A DNA stretch of 43,941 nt from Alphaproteobacteria bacterium. GTDB taxonomy: Bacteria > Pseudomonadota > Alphaproteobacteria > CADEGL01. The stretch's first letter is position 1. Each line of letters opens with the position of its first letter. Below, piece after piece: positions 32,930 through 43,166 of the stretch. Both the position numbers and the translations under genes were made by a program. The stretch covers positions 1 to 43,941 of the forward strand of contig JAPLOM010000053.1 of NCBI GenBank assembly GCA_026400755.1. The letters run 5' to 3'. Under the pieces are notes generated by a model, which saw nothing but the letters and a program-made list of their open reading frames with translations, had not been told where the DNA came from and ran no database searches.

Positions 32930-34972
32930 ATGACCGCCCTGGAACGCGCTTCCGTTTGCACTTTCGATTGTTTTGACACCTGCAGCCTGACCGTCACGGT
33001 GGACGAGGGGCGCGTGGTGAAGGTGCGCGGTTCGGATGCCCTGCCCTATACCGATGGCGTCATCTGCACCAAGGTCGCACACCATATCGGCGACTTCGTG
33101 CACGGTTCCACCCGCCTCGCCTATCCGTTGAAGCGCGTCGGTCCGCGCGGCTCGGGACAGTTCGAGCGGATCGGCTGGAATCAGGCACTGGACATCATCC
33201 ATGACGGCGTCACGGGCGTGGTGAACCGTTGGGGACCGCAGGCGGTGATGCCGCTCAACTATGCCGGCCCGCATGGCATGCTGGCCAACGACAGCATGTC
33301 GTCGCGCTTTTTCCACAAACTCGGCGCGACGCAACTTTACCGCTCCGCCCTATGCGGCGCGGTCCGCGCGGAAGCTTGGCTCGGCACGTATGGCCCGGTA
33401 CCCGGCATCAACCCGGAAGCGGCCGAGCAAGCGAAACTCAACATCCTGTGGGCAAACAACGCCACGGTCACGAACCTCCACCTCGTGCGGAAGATCCGCG
33501 CGTCCAAGAAAAATGGCGGGAGGCTCGTGGTGGTCGATCCGCTGCGCACCAAAATCGCGGACCAGGCGGACCTGCATCTGGCGCTCAAGCCCGGCACCGA
33601 TGTGCTTCTGGGCTTCGCGCTGGCCGACGAGCTGGAGAAGATGGGCGCCCACGACAAGCGCTTCATAGCCGAGCATGTGCTTGGCTACGACGAATACATG
33701 GCGCTCGCGCGCGCCTGGCCTGTCGACAAGGCGGCCGAGGCCTGCGACCTGCGCGCGGAAGACATCCGCACGCTCGCGCGCTGGATGGCGGACGCCGATC
33801 CGATGGTGATGGCCCCCGGCAACGGCATCGAGCGGGGCCGCAATGGCGGCAGCGGCGTGCGCGCCGCCATCGCGCTGCCGGCCCTTCTGGGCAAGCTCGG
33901 ATCGGGCAGCGGCGTCCTGCTCGGCGCCGGCAAAAGCTTCCCCAAGACCTTCGACAAGCTGCAGCGGCCGGATCTTCTGCCGCCCGGCACGCGCACCATG
34001 AACATCATGGATGTGAGTCGCCATCTGGAGCGCGACGACATCGACCCGCCGCTGCGTGCACTCTTCATCTACAATCACAATCCCATCGTCGTGCACGCCG
34101 ACCAGAACCGCATGAAGCGGGCGCTGGCACGCGAGGACATCTTCCTCGTCGGCATCGAGTTGGCCATGACCGAATCCATGCAGTATTGCGACGTGGTCCT
34201 GCCAGCGACGACGCATTTTGAAAACGATGACATTTATTCGTCCTATGGCCACCACTGGCTGCAGCGGGCCGAGGCGGTGATCCCGCCCATCGGCGAGGCC
34301 TTGCCCAACACGGAGATCTTCCGGCGCCTGGCGGCACGCTTCGGCTACGACGAGCCCTGCTTCAAGGCCACGGACCGCGAGTTGATCGACGACGCGCTCG
34401 ACGGCGCGGATCATCGCCTGCGCGGCATGAAGCCCAGCGAAATTCCCGTCGGCGAACCCTTGCGCATGGTGGCGCAGGACGGAAAGCCGATCACGCTCTT
34501 CGACAACATCATGCCGAAGACACCATCGGGAAAGATCGAGCTGATCTCGGACTTCCTGGCGGAGCGCTGGGGCACCGCCGCGCGGGTGCCCGGCTTCCGC
34601 CCGCGGACGACGAAATTTCCCCTGACGCTGATCTCGCCGCCTTCCGACCGAAGCATCTCCTCAACCGTGCTGGGCAGGGGCAATGCGCAAGGCGCGGCGC
34701 CTCCGCTCCGCATGAATCCGGTCGATGTGCGCGCGCGGGGATTAGAGAACGCGACACGCGTGCGGGTTTGGAACGATCTAGGCTCGGTTTTCCTGCCGCT
34801 GGTCATCAGCGACGCGGTGAACCCCGGCGTCGTCGTGTCGGAAAAGGGCGCCTGGCTGGCCACGAGCCCCAATGGACAGACGATCAGCGCGCTTTGTTCG
34901 GCCGACGATCGCGCCGATCTGGCCGATGGGTCCTGCTATAACGACACGGGCGTACAGGTCGAGACCGCCTGA
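32930..34972 (+). CDS. Molybdopterin oxidoreductase (DMSO reductase superfamily)
   Basis: A 680-residue bis-MGD oxidoreductase. The N-terminus binds a [4Fe-4S] cluster through C10, C14, C18 and C46 (C-x3-C-x3-C-x27-C). The likely molybdenum ligand is the Cys in SALCGAVRAEA (about residue 145). MGD-binding segments are seen at NILWANNATVTNLH, VVDPLRTKIADQADLHLALKPGTD (read in two parts) and IYNHNPIVVHADQN. The C-terminal barrel begins near LTLISPPSDRSISST. No Tat signal is visible, so it should be cytoplasmic, and there are no iron-sulfur or membrane partners beside it. Start: ATG at 32930 with GGAG upstream. The substrate cannot be assigned from sequence; the M24-fold gene follows 25 bp later. 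Confidence 0.88.
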   Translation: MTALERASVCTFDCFDTCSLTVTVDEGRVVKVRGSDALPYTDGVICTKVAHHIGDFVHGSTRLAYPLKRVGPRGSGQFERIGWNQALDIIHDGVTGVVNRWGPQAVMPLNYAGPHGMLANDSMSSRFFHKLGATQLYRSALCGAVRAEAWLGTYGPVPGINPEAAEQAKLNILWANNATVTNLHLVRKIRASKKNGGRLVVVDPLRTKIADQADLHLALKPGTDVLLGFALADELEKMGAHDKRFIAEHVLGYDEYMALARAWPVDKAAEACDLRAEDIRTLARWMADADPMVMAPGNGIERGRNGGSGVRAAIALPALLGKLGSGSGVLLGAGKSFPKTFDKLQRPDLLPPGTRTMNIMDVSRHLERDDIDPPLRALFIYNHNPIVVHADQNRMKRALAREDIFLVGIELAMTESMQYCDVVLPATTHFENDDIYSSYGHHWLQRAEAVIPPIGEALPNTEIFRRLAARFGYDEPCFKATDRELIDDALDGADHRLRGMKPSEIPVGEPLRMVAQDGKPITLFDNIMPKTPSGKIELISDFLAERWGTAARVPGFRPRTTKFPLTLISPPSDRSISSTVLGRGNAQGAAPPLRMNPVDVRARGLENATRVRVWNDLGSVFLPLVISDAVNPGVVVSEKGAWLATSPNGQTISALCSADDRADLADGSCYNDTGVQVETA

Positions 34973-34997
34973 CGGCTGCCGAGTCGGGAACCACGCC

Positions 34998-36152
34998 ATG
35001 GCGGCCAGCATCGTCACCGAACAACCGTTCACGGCGAACGAGTTGGCGGATCGTCTTTCGCGCGTACGTGGTGCCATGGTGGCCTCGGGCGTGGAATTCC
35101 TCGTCGCGTCGGACCCCAACGACATCTATTACCTGACCGGCGCGCGGGAGTTGGGCGGCCTGATCCAGATGGCGCTTCTGGTGCCTGCTTCCGGCGCCAT
35201 GGCCTTTGTCGGGCGCGCGGTGGATGCCGTCGCCTTCGTGGCGCACACGGGCAACGATGCCGTCCATCCCTACCGAGACCACGAGAACGCCGAGGCAGCC
35301 CTCGGCCGCGCCGTCTCCGCGCTGGGCGGAGCGGATGCACGCATCGGCTACAATGGCGCTGCCCTCTCCGCCGCGACCCTAAGCGCGCTGCATCAAGCCC
35401 TGCCCCGCGCGACGTGGGTGGACCTAACGCGCCTCGTCTGGGACCTCTCAGCCCTCAAATCGCCGCGCGAGCTCGATTACATGCACGAGGCTGCGCGCAT
35501 CAACAGCAAGGCGCTGGACCGCGCCGTGGCCTCCATTAAGCCCGGTACCAGCGACAACCACATCGCGGCCGAGCTTTATGCCGGCATGCTCGATAACGGC
35601 AGCCACCCGATGACCCATTTCATGTTGGCCACGGGTCCCCGCACGGCTGTCGTCCACGCCACGTTCAACGACCGCAAGCTCGAGCGCGACGACATCGTGC
35701 ATTTCGAATTCTCGGCGGCGCGCTGGCTCTATACCGCGCCGCTCATGCGCACGGCGACCTTGGGCAAGCCCAACGTGGAGGCCGTGAAGCTGCACGACGG
35801 CGCTCTTGCCGCGGTCGAGGCCGCCATGGCCACCATCCGCGAAGGCGTGACTTCGGGCGAGGTGGACCGCGCGGCCAATGCGGAGTTGGAGAAGCGCGGT
35901 GTACGCCAGTGGCACTATCACCGTACGGGCTACATGGTGGGCATGGCGGCCAGCGGCTCCTGGGTTCTCGGCCATGTCGGCGCGCTGCGCGAGGCCGACC
36001 CCATGGTGCTGAAAGAAAACATGACGTTCCATCTGCCCATGGTGCTGTTCAAGCCAGGCGCGGCCGGCGCTGGGTTGTCGGAGACCGTGCGTGTCACCCG
36101 CACCGGTGTCGAAGTGCTGACGTCCTATAAGCGGGAACTGCTGCGCCTCTAG
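34998..36152 (+). CDS. M24 (pita-bread fold) family protein with degenerate metal site, creatinase/ectoine-hydrolase-like
   Basis: A 384-residue two-domain protein: a creatinase N-terminal domain (about 15-150, with FLVASDPNDIYYLTG) and a pita-bread C-terminal domain (about 155-380). Of the five metal ligands of true M24 aminopeptidases most are changed: the first Asp position reads HFEFSA, the second YTAPLMRT, the GHG histidine reads RTGYMVG, and the EP motif reads FHLPM; only the last Glu (LSETVRVT) is kept. The His in TAVVHATFND matches the catalytic His of creatinase. It is therefore more likely a metal-free C-N hydrolase of a small molecule than a prolidase. Start: ATG at 34998. It follows the molybdopterin enzyme. 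Confidence 0.8.
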   Translation: MAASIVTEQPFTANELADRLSRVRGAMVASGVEFLVASDPNDIYYLTGARELGGLIQMALLVPASGAMAFVGRAVDAVAFVAHTGNDAVHPYRDHENAEAALGRAVSALGGADARIGYNGAALSAATLSALHQALPRATWVDLTRLVWDLSALKSPRELDYMHEAARINSKALDRAVASIKPGTSDNHIAAELYAGMLDNGSHPMTHFMLATGPRTAVVHATFNDRKLERDDIVHFEFSAARWLYTAPLMRTATLGKPNVEAVKLHDGALAAVEAAMATIREGVTSGEVDRAANAELEKRGVRQWHYHRTGYMVGMAASGSWVLGHVGALREADPMVLKENMTFHLPMVLFKPGAAGAGLSETVRVTRTGVEVLTSYKRELLRL

Positions 36153-36161
36153 GCATGAACC

Positions 36162-37046
36162 CTAGCGCCCCTTCAGCATCTTGATGATGCCGGAGAAGTC
36201 CGTCTCGGCCTCGCCCATGTTGCAGAACATGGCGTAGAGCGCGGCCGCTTCCGCTCCCAACGGCGTGGCCGCGCCGGACGAAGCCGCGGCCTCCTGCGCC
36301 AGGCGCAAATCCTTCACCATCATGGCGGCGGTAAAGCCCGCTTTGTAATCGCGGTTGGACGGCGCGGTCGCGACTATGCCCGGCTCCGGGCAATAGGTCG
36401 TCAGCGACCAGCATTGGCCCGACGATTTCGAGCTGATCTCGAACAGCTTCTTGGGATCGAGGCCCAGCTTGTGCGCCAGGCCGAAGGCTTCGCTCACCGC
36501 GATCATCGAGACGCCCAGGATCATGTTGTTGCAGATCTTGGCCGCCGTGCCCGCCCCCGAAGGCCCGGCATGGACGACGGTCTTTCCCATGACGCGCAGG
36601 ATCGGTTCCGCCCGCGCGAAGGCCGCCTCGCTACCGCCAACCATGAAGGTCAGCGTGCCGGCGTCGGCGCCCGATACGCCACCCGACACCGGCGCATCCA
36701 GCATCTCGAAGCCCGCCTTACCCGCCGCGGCGGCAACCGCGCGCGCGCTGTCCACATCCACCGTCGAACAATCGATCAGGAGCGCGCCTTTGGGCGCAGC
36801 GCCCAGGACGCCATTCGCGCCGGTATAGGCCTCGCGCACATGGCGTGCCGCCGGCAGCATGGTCAGCACCACCTCGGCCTTTGCGGCCTCGGCGGCGGTC
36901 GTGCAAACGCGCGCGCCGTCCTTCTGCGCTTGCGCCAGCTTGTCCTTGGCCAAGTCGAACGCGGCGACTTTGTGCCCTTGCTTCAAGAGGTTGCGCGCCA
37001 TGGGCCCGCCCATGTTGCCGAGCCCGATGAATCCGATCTCCGCCAT
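36162..37046 (-). CDS. mmsB: 3-hydroxyisobutyrate dehydrogenase
   Basis: A 294-residue beta-hydroxyacid dehydrogenase that oxidises 3-hydroxyisobutyrate to methylmalonate semialdehyde in valine breakdown. Rossmann motif GFIGLGNMGGPMARNL (residues 5-20), substrate loop DAPVSGGVSGADAGTL (117-131) and the catalytic K170 in GAGTAAKICNN. The C-terminal KDLRLAQEAA is also typical. It is the last gene of the leftward valine operon, separated by only 19 bp from the C13 peptidase gene. mmsA is not in the window. It is convergent with the M24-fold gene, 9 bp away. Confidence 0.93.
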   Translation of the reverse strand: MAEIGFIGLGNMGGPMARNLLKQGHKVAAFDLAKDKLAQAQKDGARVCTTAAEAAKAEVVLTMLPAARHVREAYTGANGVLGAAPKGALLIDCSTVDVDSARAVAAAAGKAGFEMLDAPVSGGVSGADAGTLTFMVGGSEAAFARAEPILRVMGKTVVHAGPSGAGTAAKICNNMILGVSMIAVSEAFGLAHKLGLDPKKLFEISSKSSGQCWSLTTYCPEPGIVATAPSNRDYKAGFTAAMMVKDLRLAQEAAASSGAATPLGAEAAALYAMFCNMGEAETDFSGIIKMLKGR

Positions 37047-37065
37047 CGCCCCCTCCTCTATCCGT

Positions 37066-37803
37066 TCACTGGCCGGCGCGCGGCAGCGGCATATCCTTCA
37101 CCCGCTGACCAAACGAGGCTTGCGGCTCCGACGGCTTCTCGTTCAGGCCGGCTTCGAGCCGCTCGATACAAGCCCGTGTCCGGCCGAACAGATCGGACCA
37201 CGTCACCGAACGGTCGATCTCGGCGAGCAAGCAACCATCGAAATAATTGTAGCGCAGCCGAAAGTCGCAGCCGAACGACACGCGTTCCTTGCGCGCGGCC
37301 GTCAGGACGATGCGATCGTCGGCGACGATATCGTCGCGCAGAAACGTTCCCGAATGGCACGCGGACACCACCACGACGGCCGGCCGGCCCGCACAATAGG
37401 TGTTCAGGGCGCGGGACATCAGTTCCGGCGACAGGGTCTGGTCGTTGTCCTTATCTTGACTCATCAACAGCCCCGCTTCGGAGCCATGCGAGGTAAAATA
37501 CAGCAAGCAACCATCGTTTCCGCCGATATTAAGCGACTTCAGAGCTTGATCGAGGTTACGCACCGTCGCCCGCGTCTCGGATCGCGAAGCCCGGGGCGAG
37601 GCCGACAGGATAAGCATATCAGCCACACCGCGCTGACGGAGCTGTCCGGACAAGGTCGTGACGGCGTTCTCGAACACAGGCACGGAGTCGTCGCCCGCAA
37701 CCAATACGGCCTTCCAGGTCACTTGCTCCTGCGCCAGCACATCCGCCGCATTGACCGGCGCGGCGAACAGAAACGCGATGAGCAAACTTGCGAACAGCCT
37801 CAT
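37066..37803 (-). CDS. C13 (legumain/caspase-fold) family cysteine peptidase, exported
   Basis: A 245-residue protein with a signal peptide (residues 1-19, cleavage near VNA-AD) and a clan CD peptidase domain. The catalytic pair is H106 in YFTSHGSEAG and C149 in VVVSACHSGTF; a SFGCDFRLRYNYF segment follows, as in bacterial C13-type proteins. Expected in the periplasm. The start overlaps the stop of the upstream hydrolase gene by ATGA, and the mmsB start follows 19 bp after its stop, so it is embedded in the valine operon although its chemistry is unrelated. Substrate specificity (Asn/Asp versus Arg) cannot be read. Seen: motifs and coupling; function inferred. Confidence 0.83.
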   Translation of the reverse strand: MRLFASLLIAFLFAAPVNAADVLAQEQVTWKAVLVAGDDSVPVFENAVTTLSGQLRQRGVADMLILSASPRASRSETRATVRNLDQALKSLNIGGNDGCLLYFTSHGSEAGLLMSQDKDNDQTLSPELMSRALNTYCAGRPAVVVVSACHSGTFLRDDIVADDRIVLTAARKERVSFGCDFRLRYNYFDGCLLAEIDRSVTWSDLFGRTRACIERLEAGLNEKPSEPQASFGQRVKDMPLPRAGQ

Positions 37804-38840
37804 GGGAAATCCAGATCGCCGCCGGGTAGCGGCGCGAACCAGCCCTCTACCTCAGCCTCGGAAACTTCGGCCAGCGAAGCCGGATGCCATTTCGGCGCGC
37901 GATCCTTGTCGATCACCGCAGCGCGCACACCTTCGTAGAAATCATGAGCGGCCATGGCACGCTGGCTCAAGCGGAACTCCATCACCATGCAATCCTCGAA
38001 CGGCAAAACAGCGCCGCGCTCCAACTGCCGCAACGCCACCTTTTCACATGCCGGCGACTTTTCGCCCATGGAAGTCCGCGCGCCTTTCGCCCATTCCGAG
38101 CCATCGGCTTCCAGCGCGGCTTGGATGGCTTCAACAGACGCCGCCGCGAAGCAACGATCTATGCCGGCGCGATCCCGCTCAAGCGTTGCCTCGCCCGCAG
38201 GAGTGGCGAAACGCGACACAATGTCTGTCACGGCGCTACCGGTACCTTCGCGGAGCGCGCCGACCAACGCATCGAGCGCGCTGAAGGGCACGTGATGCGT
38301 CGCGATGCCGGCATAAAGACAGTCGGCCGCCTTGATACGCGCACCCGTGAGGCCAAGATAGAAGCCAACGCGCCCCGGGCAGCGCGGCAGGAAATAGCTG
38401 CCGCCCACGTCTGGGAACAAACCAATGCCCGTTTCCGGCATGGCGAACAGGGTGCGTTCGGTGGCGATGCGGTGCGAGCCATGGACTGAAACCCCGACGC
38501 CGCCGCCCATGACGACACCGTCGATCAGGGCGACATACGGCTTCGGATAACGCTTGATGAGCCGGTTGAGCCGGTATTCTTCGCGGTAGAAATCCGCCGT
38601 GAGGGTATCGGATTTGGATTTTCCCGAATCGTACAGCGCACGGATATCGCCACCAGCGCAGAATGCCCGGTCGCCCGCGCCCTGGATCACGACGCAACGC
38701 ACCTCTGGATCGCCCGCCCAAGCGCGCAGTCGCGCATCGAGTGCGCGCACCATGGCCAAGGTCAACGCATTCAACGCCTGGGGCCGATTCAAGGTGACCA
38801 GGCCGACGCCGCCCCTCGCCTCGAACAGAATTTCGTCCAT
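37800..38840 (-). CDS. 3-hydroxyisobutyryl-CoA hydrolase
   Basis: A 346-residue crotonase-superfamily enzyme that hydrolyses 3-hydroxyisobutyryl-CoA to the free acid, which MmsB then oxidises. Length (about 350) and the motifs FCAGGDIRALYDSGK (oxyanion and CoA site, about residues 60-74), VMGGGVGVSVHGSHRIATERTLFAMPETGIGLFPDVGGSYFL (read in parts; the Glu of PETGIGLFPD is catalytic) separate it from ordinary enoyl-CoA hydratases of 260 residues. It lies one base after the stop-side of the dehydrogenase gene and is coupled by ATGA to the C13 peptidase. The C-terminal extension RAAVIDKDRAPKWHP is typical of this hydrolase. Confidence 0.92.
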   Translation of the reverse strand: MDEILFEARGGVGLVTLNRPQALNALTLAMVRALDARLRAWAGDPEVRCVVIQGAGDRAFCAGGDIRALYDSGKSKSDTLTADFYREEYRLNRLIKRYPKPYVALIDGVVMGGGVGVSVHGSHRIATERTLFAMPETGIGLFPDVGGSYFLPRCPGRVGFYLGLTGARIKAADCLYAGIATHHVPFSALDALVGALREGTGSAVTDIVSRFATPAGEATLERDRAGIDRCFAAASVEAIQAALEADGSEWAKGARTSMGEKSPACEKVALRQLERGAVLPFEDCMVMEFRLSQRAMAAHDFYEGVRAAVIDKDRAPKWHPASLAEVSEAEVEGWFAPLPGGDLDFP

Positions 38841-38841
38841 C

Positions 38842-39981
38842 TCAGCCGCCGAGCAACCGGCGGGCGACGATCAGGCGCATGATCTCGTTGGTGCCCTCCA
38901 GGATCTGATGCACGCGCGCATCGCGCAGATAGCGCTCGACCGGAACATCGCGCAGATAACCGTAGCCGCCATGGATCTGCAGCGCTTCGTTGCAGACGGA
39001 AAATCCCGCGTCGGTGGCGAAGCGCTTGGCCATGGCGCAATGGAGCATGGCATCGGGATCGCGCGCGTCCAGCTTGGCCGCCGCGCGATGGATCAGAAGC
39101 CGTGCGGCCTCCAACTCCGTCGCCATGTCGGCCAGCTTGAACTGGAGCGCCTGGAACTCGGCCAGCTTGCGGCCGAACTGGCTGCGCGTCTTCATATGCT
39201 CACGCGCCAAATCGAGGCAGGCGCGCGCCGCGCCCAGTGAACAGGCGCCGATGTTCAACCGGCCGCCATCCAGCCCCATCATCGCGATCTTGAAGCCATC
39301 GCCTTCGGCGCCCAGACGGTTCGCCACCGGCACGCGGCAATCTTCGAAGATCACCGCCGCCGTCGGCTGGCTGTTCCAGCCCAGCTTGGTCTCGCGCTTG
39401 CCGAACGACAGACCCGGCGTGTCCTTTTCGACCACCAGGGTCGAGATGCCCTTCGCCCCCTCGCCGCCCGTTCGCACCATGCAGACATAGACGTCGCTGG
39501 TGGAGCCGCCGGAAATGAACGCCTTGCTGCCGTCGAGGACATAGTGCTCACCGTCCTTGACCGCGCGGGTCTTGAGCGCGGCGGCATCGGAGCCCGCGCC
39601 GGGTTCGGTCAGGCAATAGCTGGCGAAATGCTCCATGCGCGCGAGCTTGGGAAGCCAGCGTTGGCGCTGCGCCTCGGCGCCGAATGCGTCGATCATCCAG
39701 GCCGCCATGTTGTGGATGGAGATATAAGCCGCCGTGGAGGTGCAGCCCGCGGCCAACTCCTCGAAGATCAGCGCAGCGTCGAGACGCGACAGCGCCGTGC
39801 CGCCCATATCGTCCCGCACATAGATACCGCCGAAGCCGAGCGCGGCCGCCTTGCGCAGCGCCTCGACGGGAAAGATGCACTTCGCATCCCATTCGGCGGC
39901 ATGGGGCGCCAGCTCTGCCGCCGCGAAATCGCGCGCGGTGGCGCGGAACGCCTGTTGCTCCTGGCTCGGCTCGAAATCCAT
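38842..39981 (-). CDS. Isobutyryl-CoA dehydrogenase (acyl-CoA dehydrogenase family)
   Basis: A 379-residue acyl-CoA dehydrogenase. Features: [18 protein letters not shown] (flavin/substrate site), [15 protein letters not shown]-type region [34 protein letters not shown] and catalytic E362 in [15 protein letters not shown]. The neighbours (3-hydroxyisobutyryl-CoA hydrolase, 3-hydroxyisobutyrate dehydrogenase) make isobutyryl-CoA the most likely substrate, giving methacrylyl-CoA; short branched acyl-CoA is the general alternative. Start: ATG at 39981; a longer frame to 40431 runs into the divergent hemB region. It heads the leftward valine operon; the 182-bp gap to hemB holds both promoters. 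Confidence 0.9.
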   Translation of the reverse strand: MDFEPSQEQQAFRATARDFAAAELAPHAAEWDAKCIFPVEALRKAAALGFGGIYVRDDMGGTALSRLDAALIFEELAAGCTSTAAYISIHNMAAWMIDAFGAEAQRQRWLPKLARMEHFASYCLTEPGAGSDAAALKTRAVKDGEHYVLDGSKAFISGGSTSDVYVCMVRTGGEGAKGISTLVVEKDTPGLSFGKRETKLGWNSQPTAAVIFEDCRVPVANRLGAEGDGFKIAMMGLDGGRLNIGACSLGAARACLDLAREHMKTRSQFGRKLAEFQALQFKLADMATELEAARLLIHRAAAKLDARDPDAMLHCAMAKRFATDAGFSVCNEALQIHGGYGYLRDVPVERYLRDARVHQILEGTNEIMRLIVARRLLGG

Positions 39982-40049
39982 GCCCTGCCTGCTTTCGGGC
40001 GCGTAACAGCCGGATTTCCAAGGCTTTCCGCGCGACGAGGCGATCTTAG

Positions 40050-41267
<1,218 letters not shown>

Positions 41268-41270
41268 TTA

Positions 41271-41301
41271 GTCCCAACCTTTCGGGGACGCCGGCTCTTT
41301 T
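41271..41301 (+). terminator. Possible weak hemB terminator
   Basis: A short stem GTCCC / GGGAC (41271-41275 with 41285-41289) sits just after the hemB stop, followed by CTCTTTTCC. The stem is only 5 bp, so this is a weak call. The rest of the 166-bp gap to the next gene shows nothing clear. Confidence 0.3.
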
Positions 41302-41433
41302 CCTACAAGTCCGTTACAGAATGTTTCTTGGCCTTGATGCCCGGGCTTATGGCATCTTTGCTTAGGAAATCCTGGGCTCCCGGCACGGGTCGTGCACGGT
41401 CGGTGCCGTCATGGATATGAGGGGGATGGCGCC

Positions 41434-42271
41434 ATGGACCAGCTTCGCTACCGCGAATTCAAGATTTTGCTCAAGCCCGAGCGTTTTTTTCGCGCCGGAG
41501 CGGTTCGAAGAATATTGGAAGATCGTCGGCCAGATCGCGAAAAAGAACGGCGTCGGCGTCACCACCAACAAAGACGCCTTCCACCGCTTGATCCGCGAAG
41601 TTCTGTTCTACGACACCAAGACCTACGATCTCTACAAGAACGCCTTCATCCTGCGGAAGCGGACCTTCTATAAGAACGGCTGGCCTGAAACGAACCACGA
41701 GCTGACGGTCAAGTACCGGCATCCGGAATTCAAGGAAGCCTCCGCCGTAGACGTGAACCCGCTGATCCCGGGCGAGCGCAAGATCAAGTTCAAGGAAGAG
41801 ATCCTGCCGCTCAAGAACGAACTGGGCGGAATGCGCAGCCTCTATTCGCACAATTGCGTGCTCTATACGCCGAACATCGTGCTGACCCAGGGCCTCGCGG
41901 ATATCGCGAAGGTTTTCCCCGGCATGCAGAAGATCGGGCTCTTGCCGAAATCCAAGATTCAACTCGTCAATCACATGGCGGTAGAAGAACTGCAGGTGAA
42001 CGCGGGCGTGCTGGACTTCGGTCACGGTCACGAGGCCAACGCAACCATCGCCATCTGGCGCAATCGCGCGTCCGAAACCTCGCTGATCGGCGAGTTCGCC
42101 TTCCAGGCCAAGTTCAAGCGCTACGAAGACATCCATTCGGCCGCGAAAGCAAAGACCGAAACCTTCTACAAGGCCATGCAGACCAACGCGCCGGATTGGG
42201 TACAGCTGGGCACCACCAAGACGGCCATGATCTACGGCATGGGCAAGACTCTCGTGCGCGCCCATGAGTGA
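41434..42271 (+). CDS. Conserved hypothetical protein, reading frame broken at a 7-T run
   Basis: Two overlapping frames encode one protein. From ATG 41434 (GAGGGGG about 8 nt upstream) the reading is MDQLRYREFKILLKPERF; at the T run 41484-41490 it must move to the other frame, which continues FAPERFEEYWKIVGQIAKK... to 42271. With six T instead of seven the two join perfectly as KPERFFAPERF, giving about 278 residues. The rest matches a conserved family of unknown function that I know only by its patterns (REVLFYDTKTYDLY, KYRHPEFKEASAVDVNP, LGTTKTAMIYGMGKTL), perhaps a CYTH-like phosphate-chain fold, though I cannot show that. It overlaps the chromate transporter start by 8 bases. Sequencing error, a real frameshift and slippage all remain possible. 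Confidence 0.72.
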
Positions 42272-42893
42272 GGCGACGTCCGCCCCCGCTGAGCCTACCG
42301 CCCCTGCGGGCCCCGTTCCGCTGCGCGAAATTTTCCTGACGTTTCTGGTAATCGGCGCGACCAGTTTCGGTGGCGGCGTCGTGGCCTATCTGCGCAACAG
42401 CCTGGTCCGCGCCAAGAAGTGGCTCGACGAAGACCAGTTCCTGGAAGCGCTGGAGATTTCCCAGACCTTGCCGGGCCTGAATGCCACGAACATGAGCGTG
42501 ATCGTGGGCGACCGGCTGCGCGGCCCCTTGGGCGCGGTCGTGGCTTTCCTGGGCATGACGATGCCCGGCGCCGCGATGATGACGGGGCTAGGTGTCGTGT
42601 ATGCCCTGCACAAGGACCATTCGGTTGTTAGCAGCGTGCTGGTCGGCGTCGGCGCCGCGGCCGTGGGGCTTTTGGCTTCCGTCACCATCCAGGTGGGGCG
42701 CAAGCAACTCGAGCATGTTCTGGATCTCAGCATCGTCGCCGCGACCATCCTGATGATCAGCGTGTTCCATATTTCGATGCCGATCGTCCTTCTGGTCCTG
42801 GGGCCGATCGCCGTCTTCATCGATCGCCCGCACCCGAAGCGTATTCATTTGCGCCGGCGGCATCACGGGCACGACATCAAGCCGGCGGATTGA
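42264..42893 (+). CDS. Chromate transporter family protein, N-terminal-type half
   Basis: A 209-residue membrane protein of the short-chain ChrA family, in which two about 190-residue proteins together replace the long ChrA. The signature is FLVIGATSFGGGVVAYLRNSLV (about residues 28-49, read in parts) and EISQTLPGLNATNMSVIVGDRLRG. About five to six helices are predicted. The family exports chromate using the proton gradient; some members have other anion substrates. It overlaps the hypothetical gene by 8 bases and is followed 5 bp later by the second half, now broken by an insertion sequence. A His/Arg-rich tail (HPKRIHLRRRHHGHD) closes the protein. Confidence 0.88.
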   Translation: MSEATSAPAEPTAPAGPVPLREIFLTFLVIGATSFGGGVVAYLRNSLVRAKKWLDEDQFLEALEISQTLPGLNATNMSVIVGDRLRGPLGAVVAFLGMTMPGAAMMTGLGVVYALHKDHSVVSSVLVGVGAAAVGLLASVTIQVGRKQLEHVLDLSIVAATILMISVFHISMPIVLLVLGPIAVFIDRPHPKRIHLRRRHHGHDIKPAD

Positions 42894-42898
42894 GCGCG

Positions 42899-43150
42899 AT
42901 GGATTCCTCCCCTCCGTATCTGTCGATCCTCGGCGTCTTCGCGCTGCTTTCCGTCCTCGCGGTCGGCGGCGGCGCGGCGGTGCTGCCCGAGACCAAGGCG
43001 CTGACGGTCACCCACTTCCACTGGCTGGCCGACGACGAGTTCCGCGACATCTACGGTCTCGGCCAGCTTTCACCGGGTCCGAACATGCTGATGGTGATCG
43101 CCATCGGCTATTGGGTCGCGGGTTACCCCGGCGCGGCGCTGGCCTTTCTA
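42899..43150 (+). pseudogene. Chromate transporter second half, interrupted by an IS
   Basis: The ATG at 42899 opens a second ChrA half: ILGVFALLSVLAVGGGAAVLPE (residues 10-31), IYGLGQLSPGPNMLMVIAIGYWVAG. The match ends at codon CTA (43148-43150), where the insertion sequence begins; the frame then reads six IS codons to a stop at 43166-43168. The missing 3' part should lie beyond the window: the bases after the IS (TAGGC) restore CTA-GGC (Leu-Gly) once one TA copy is removed. Without its other half, the transporter pair is probably inactive. Confidence 0.88.
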
Positions 43151-43166
43151 GGGCCTGTCGTCAATT
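43151..43166. repeat. Left terminal inverted repeat of the IS
   Basis: GGGCCTGTCGTCAATT, a perfect complement of 43921-43936. It also contains the original transposase stop codon on the minus strand (TGA at 43163-43161). Confidence 0.95.
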
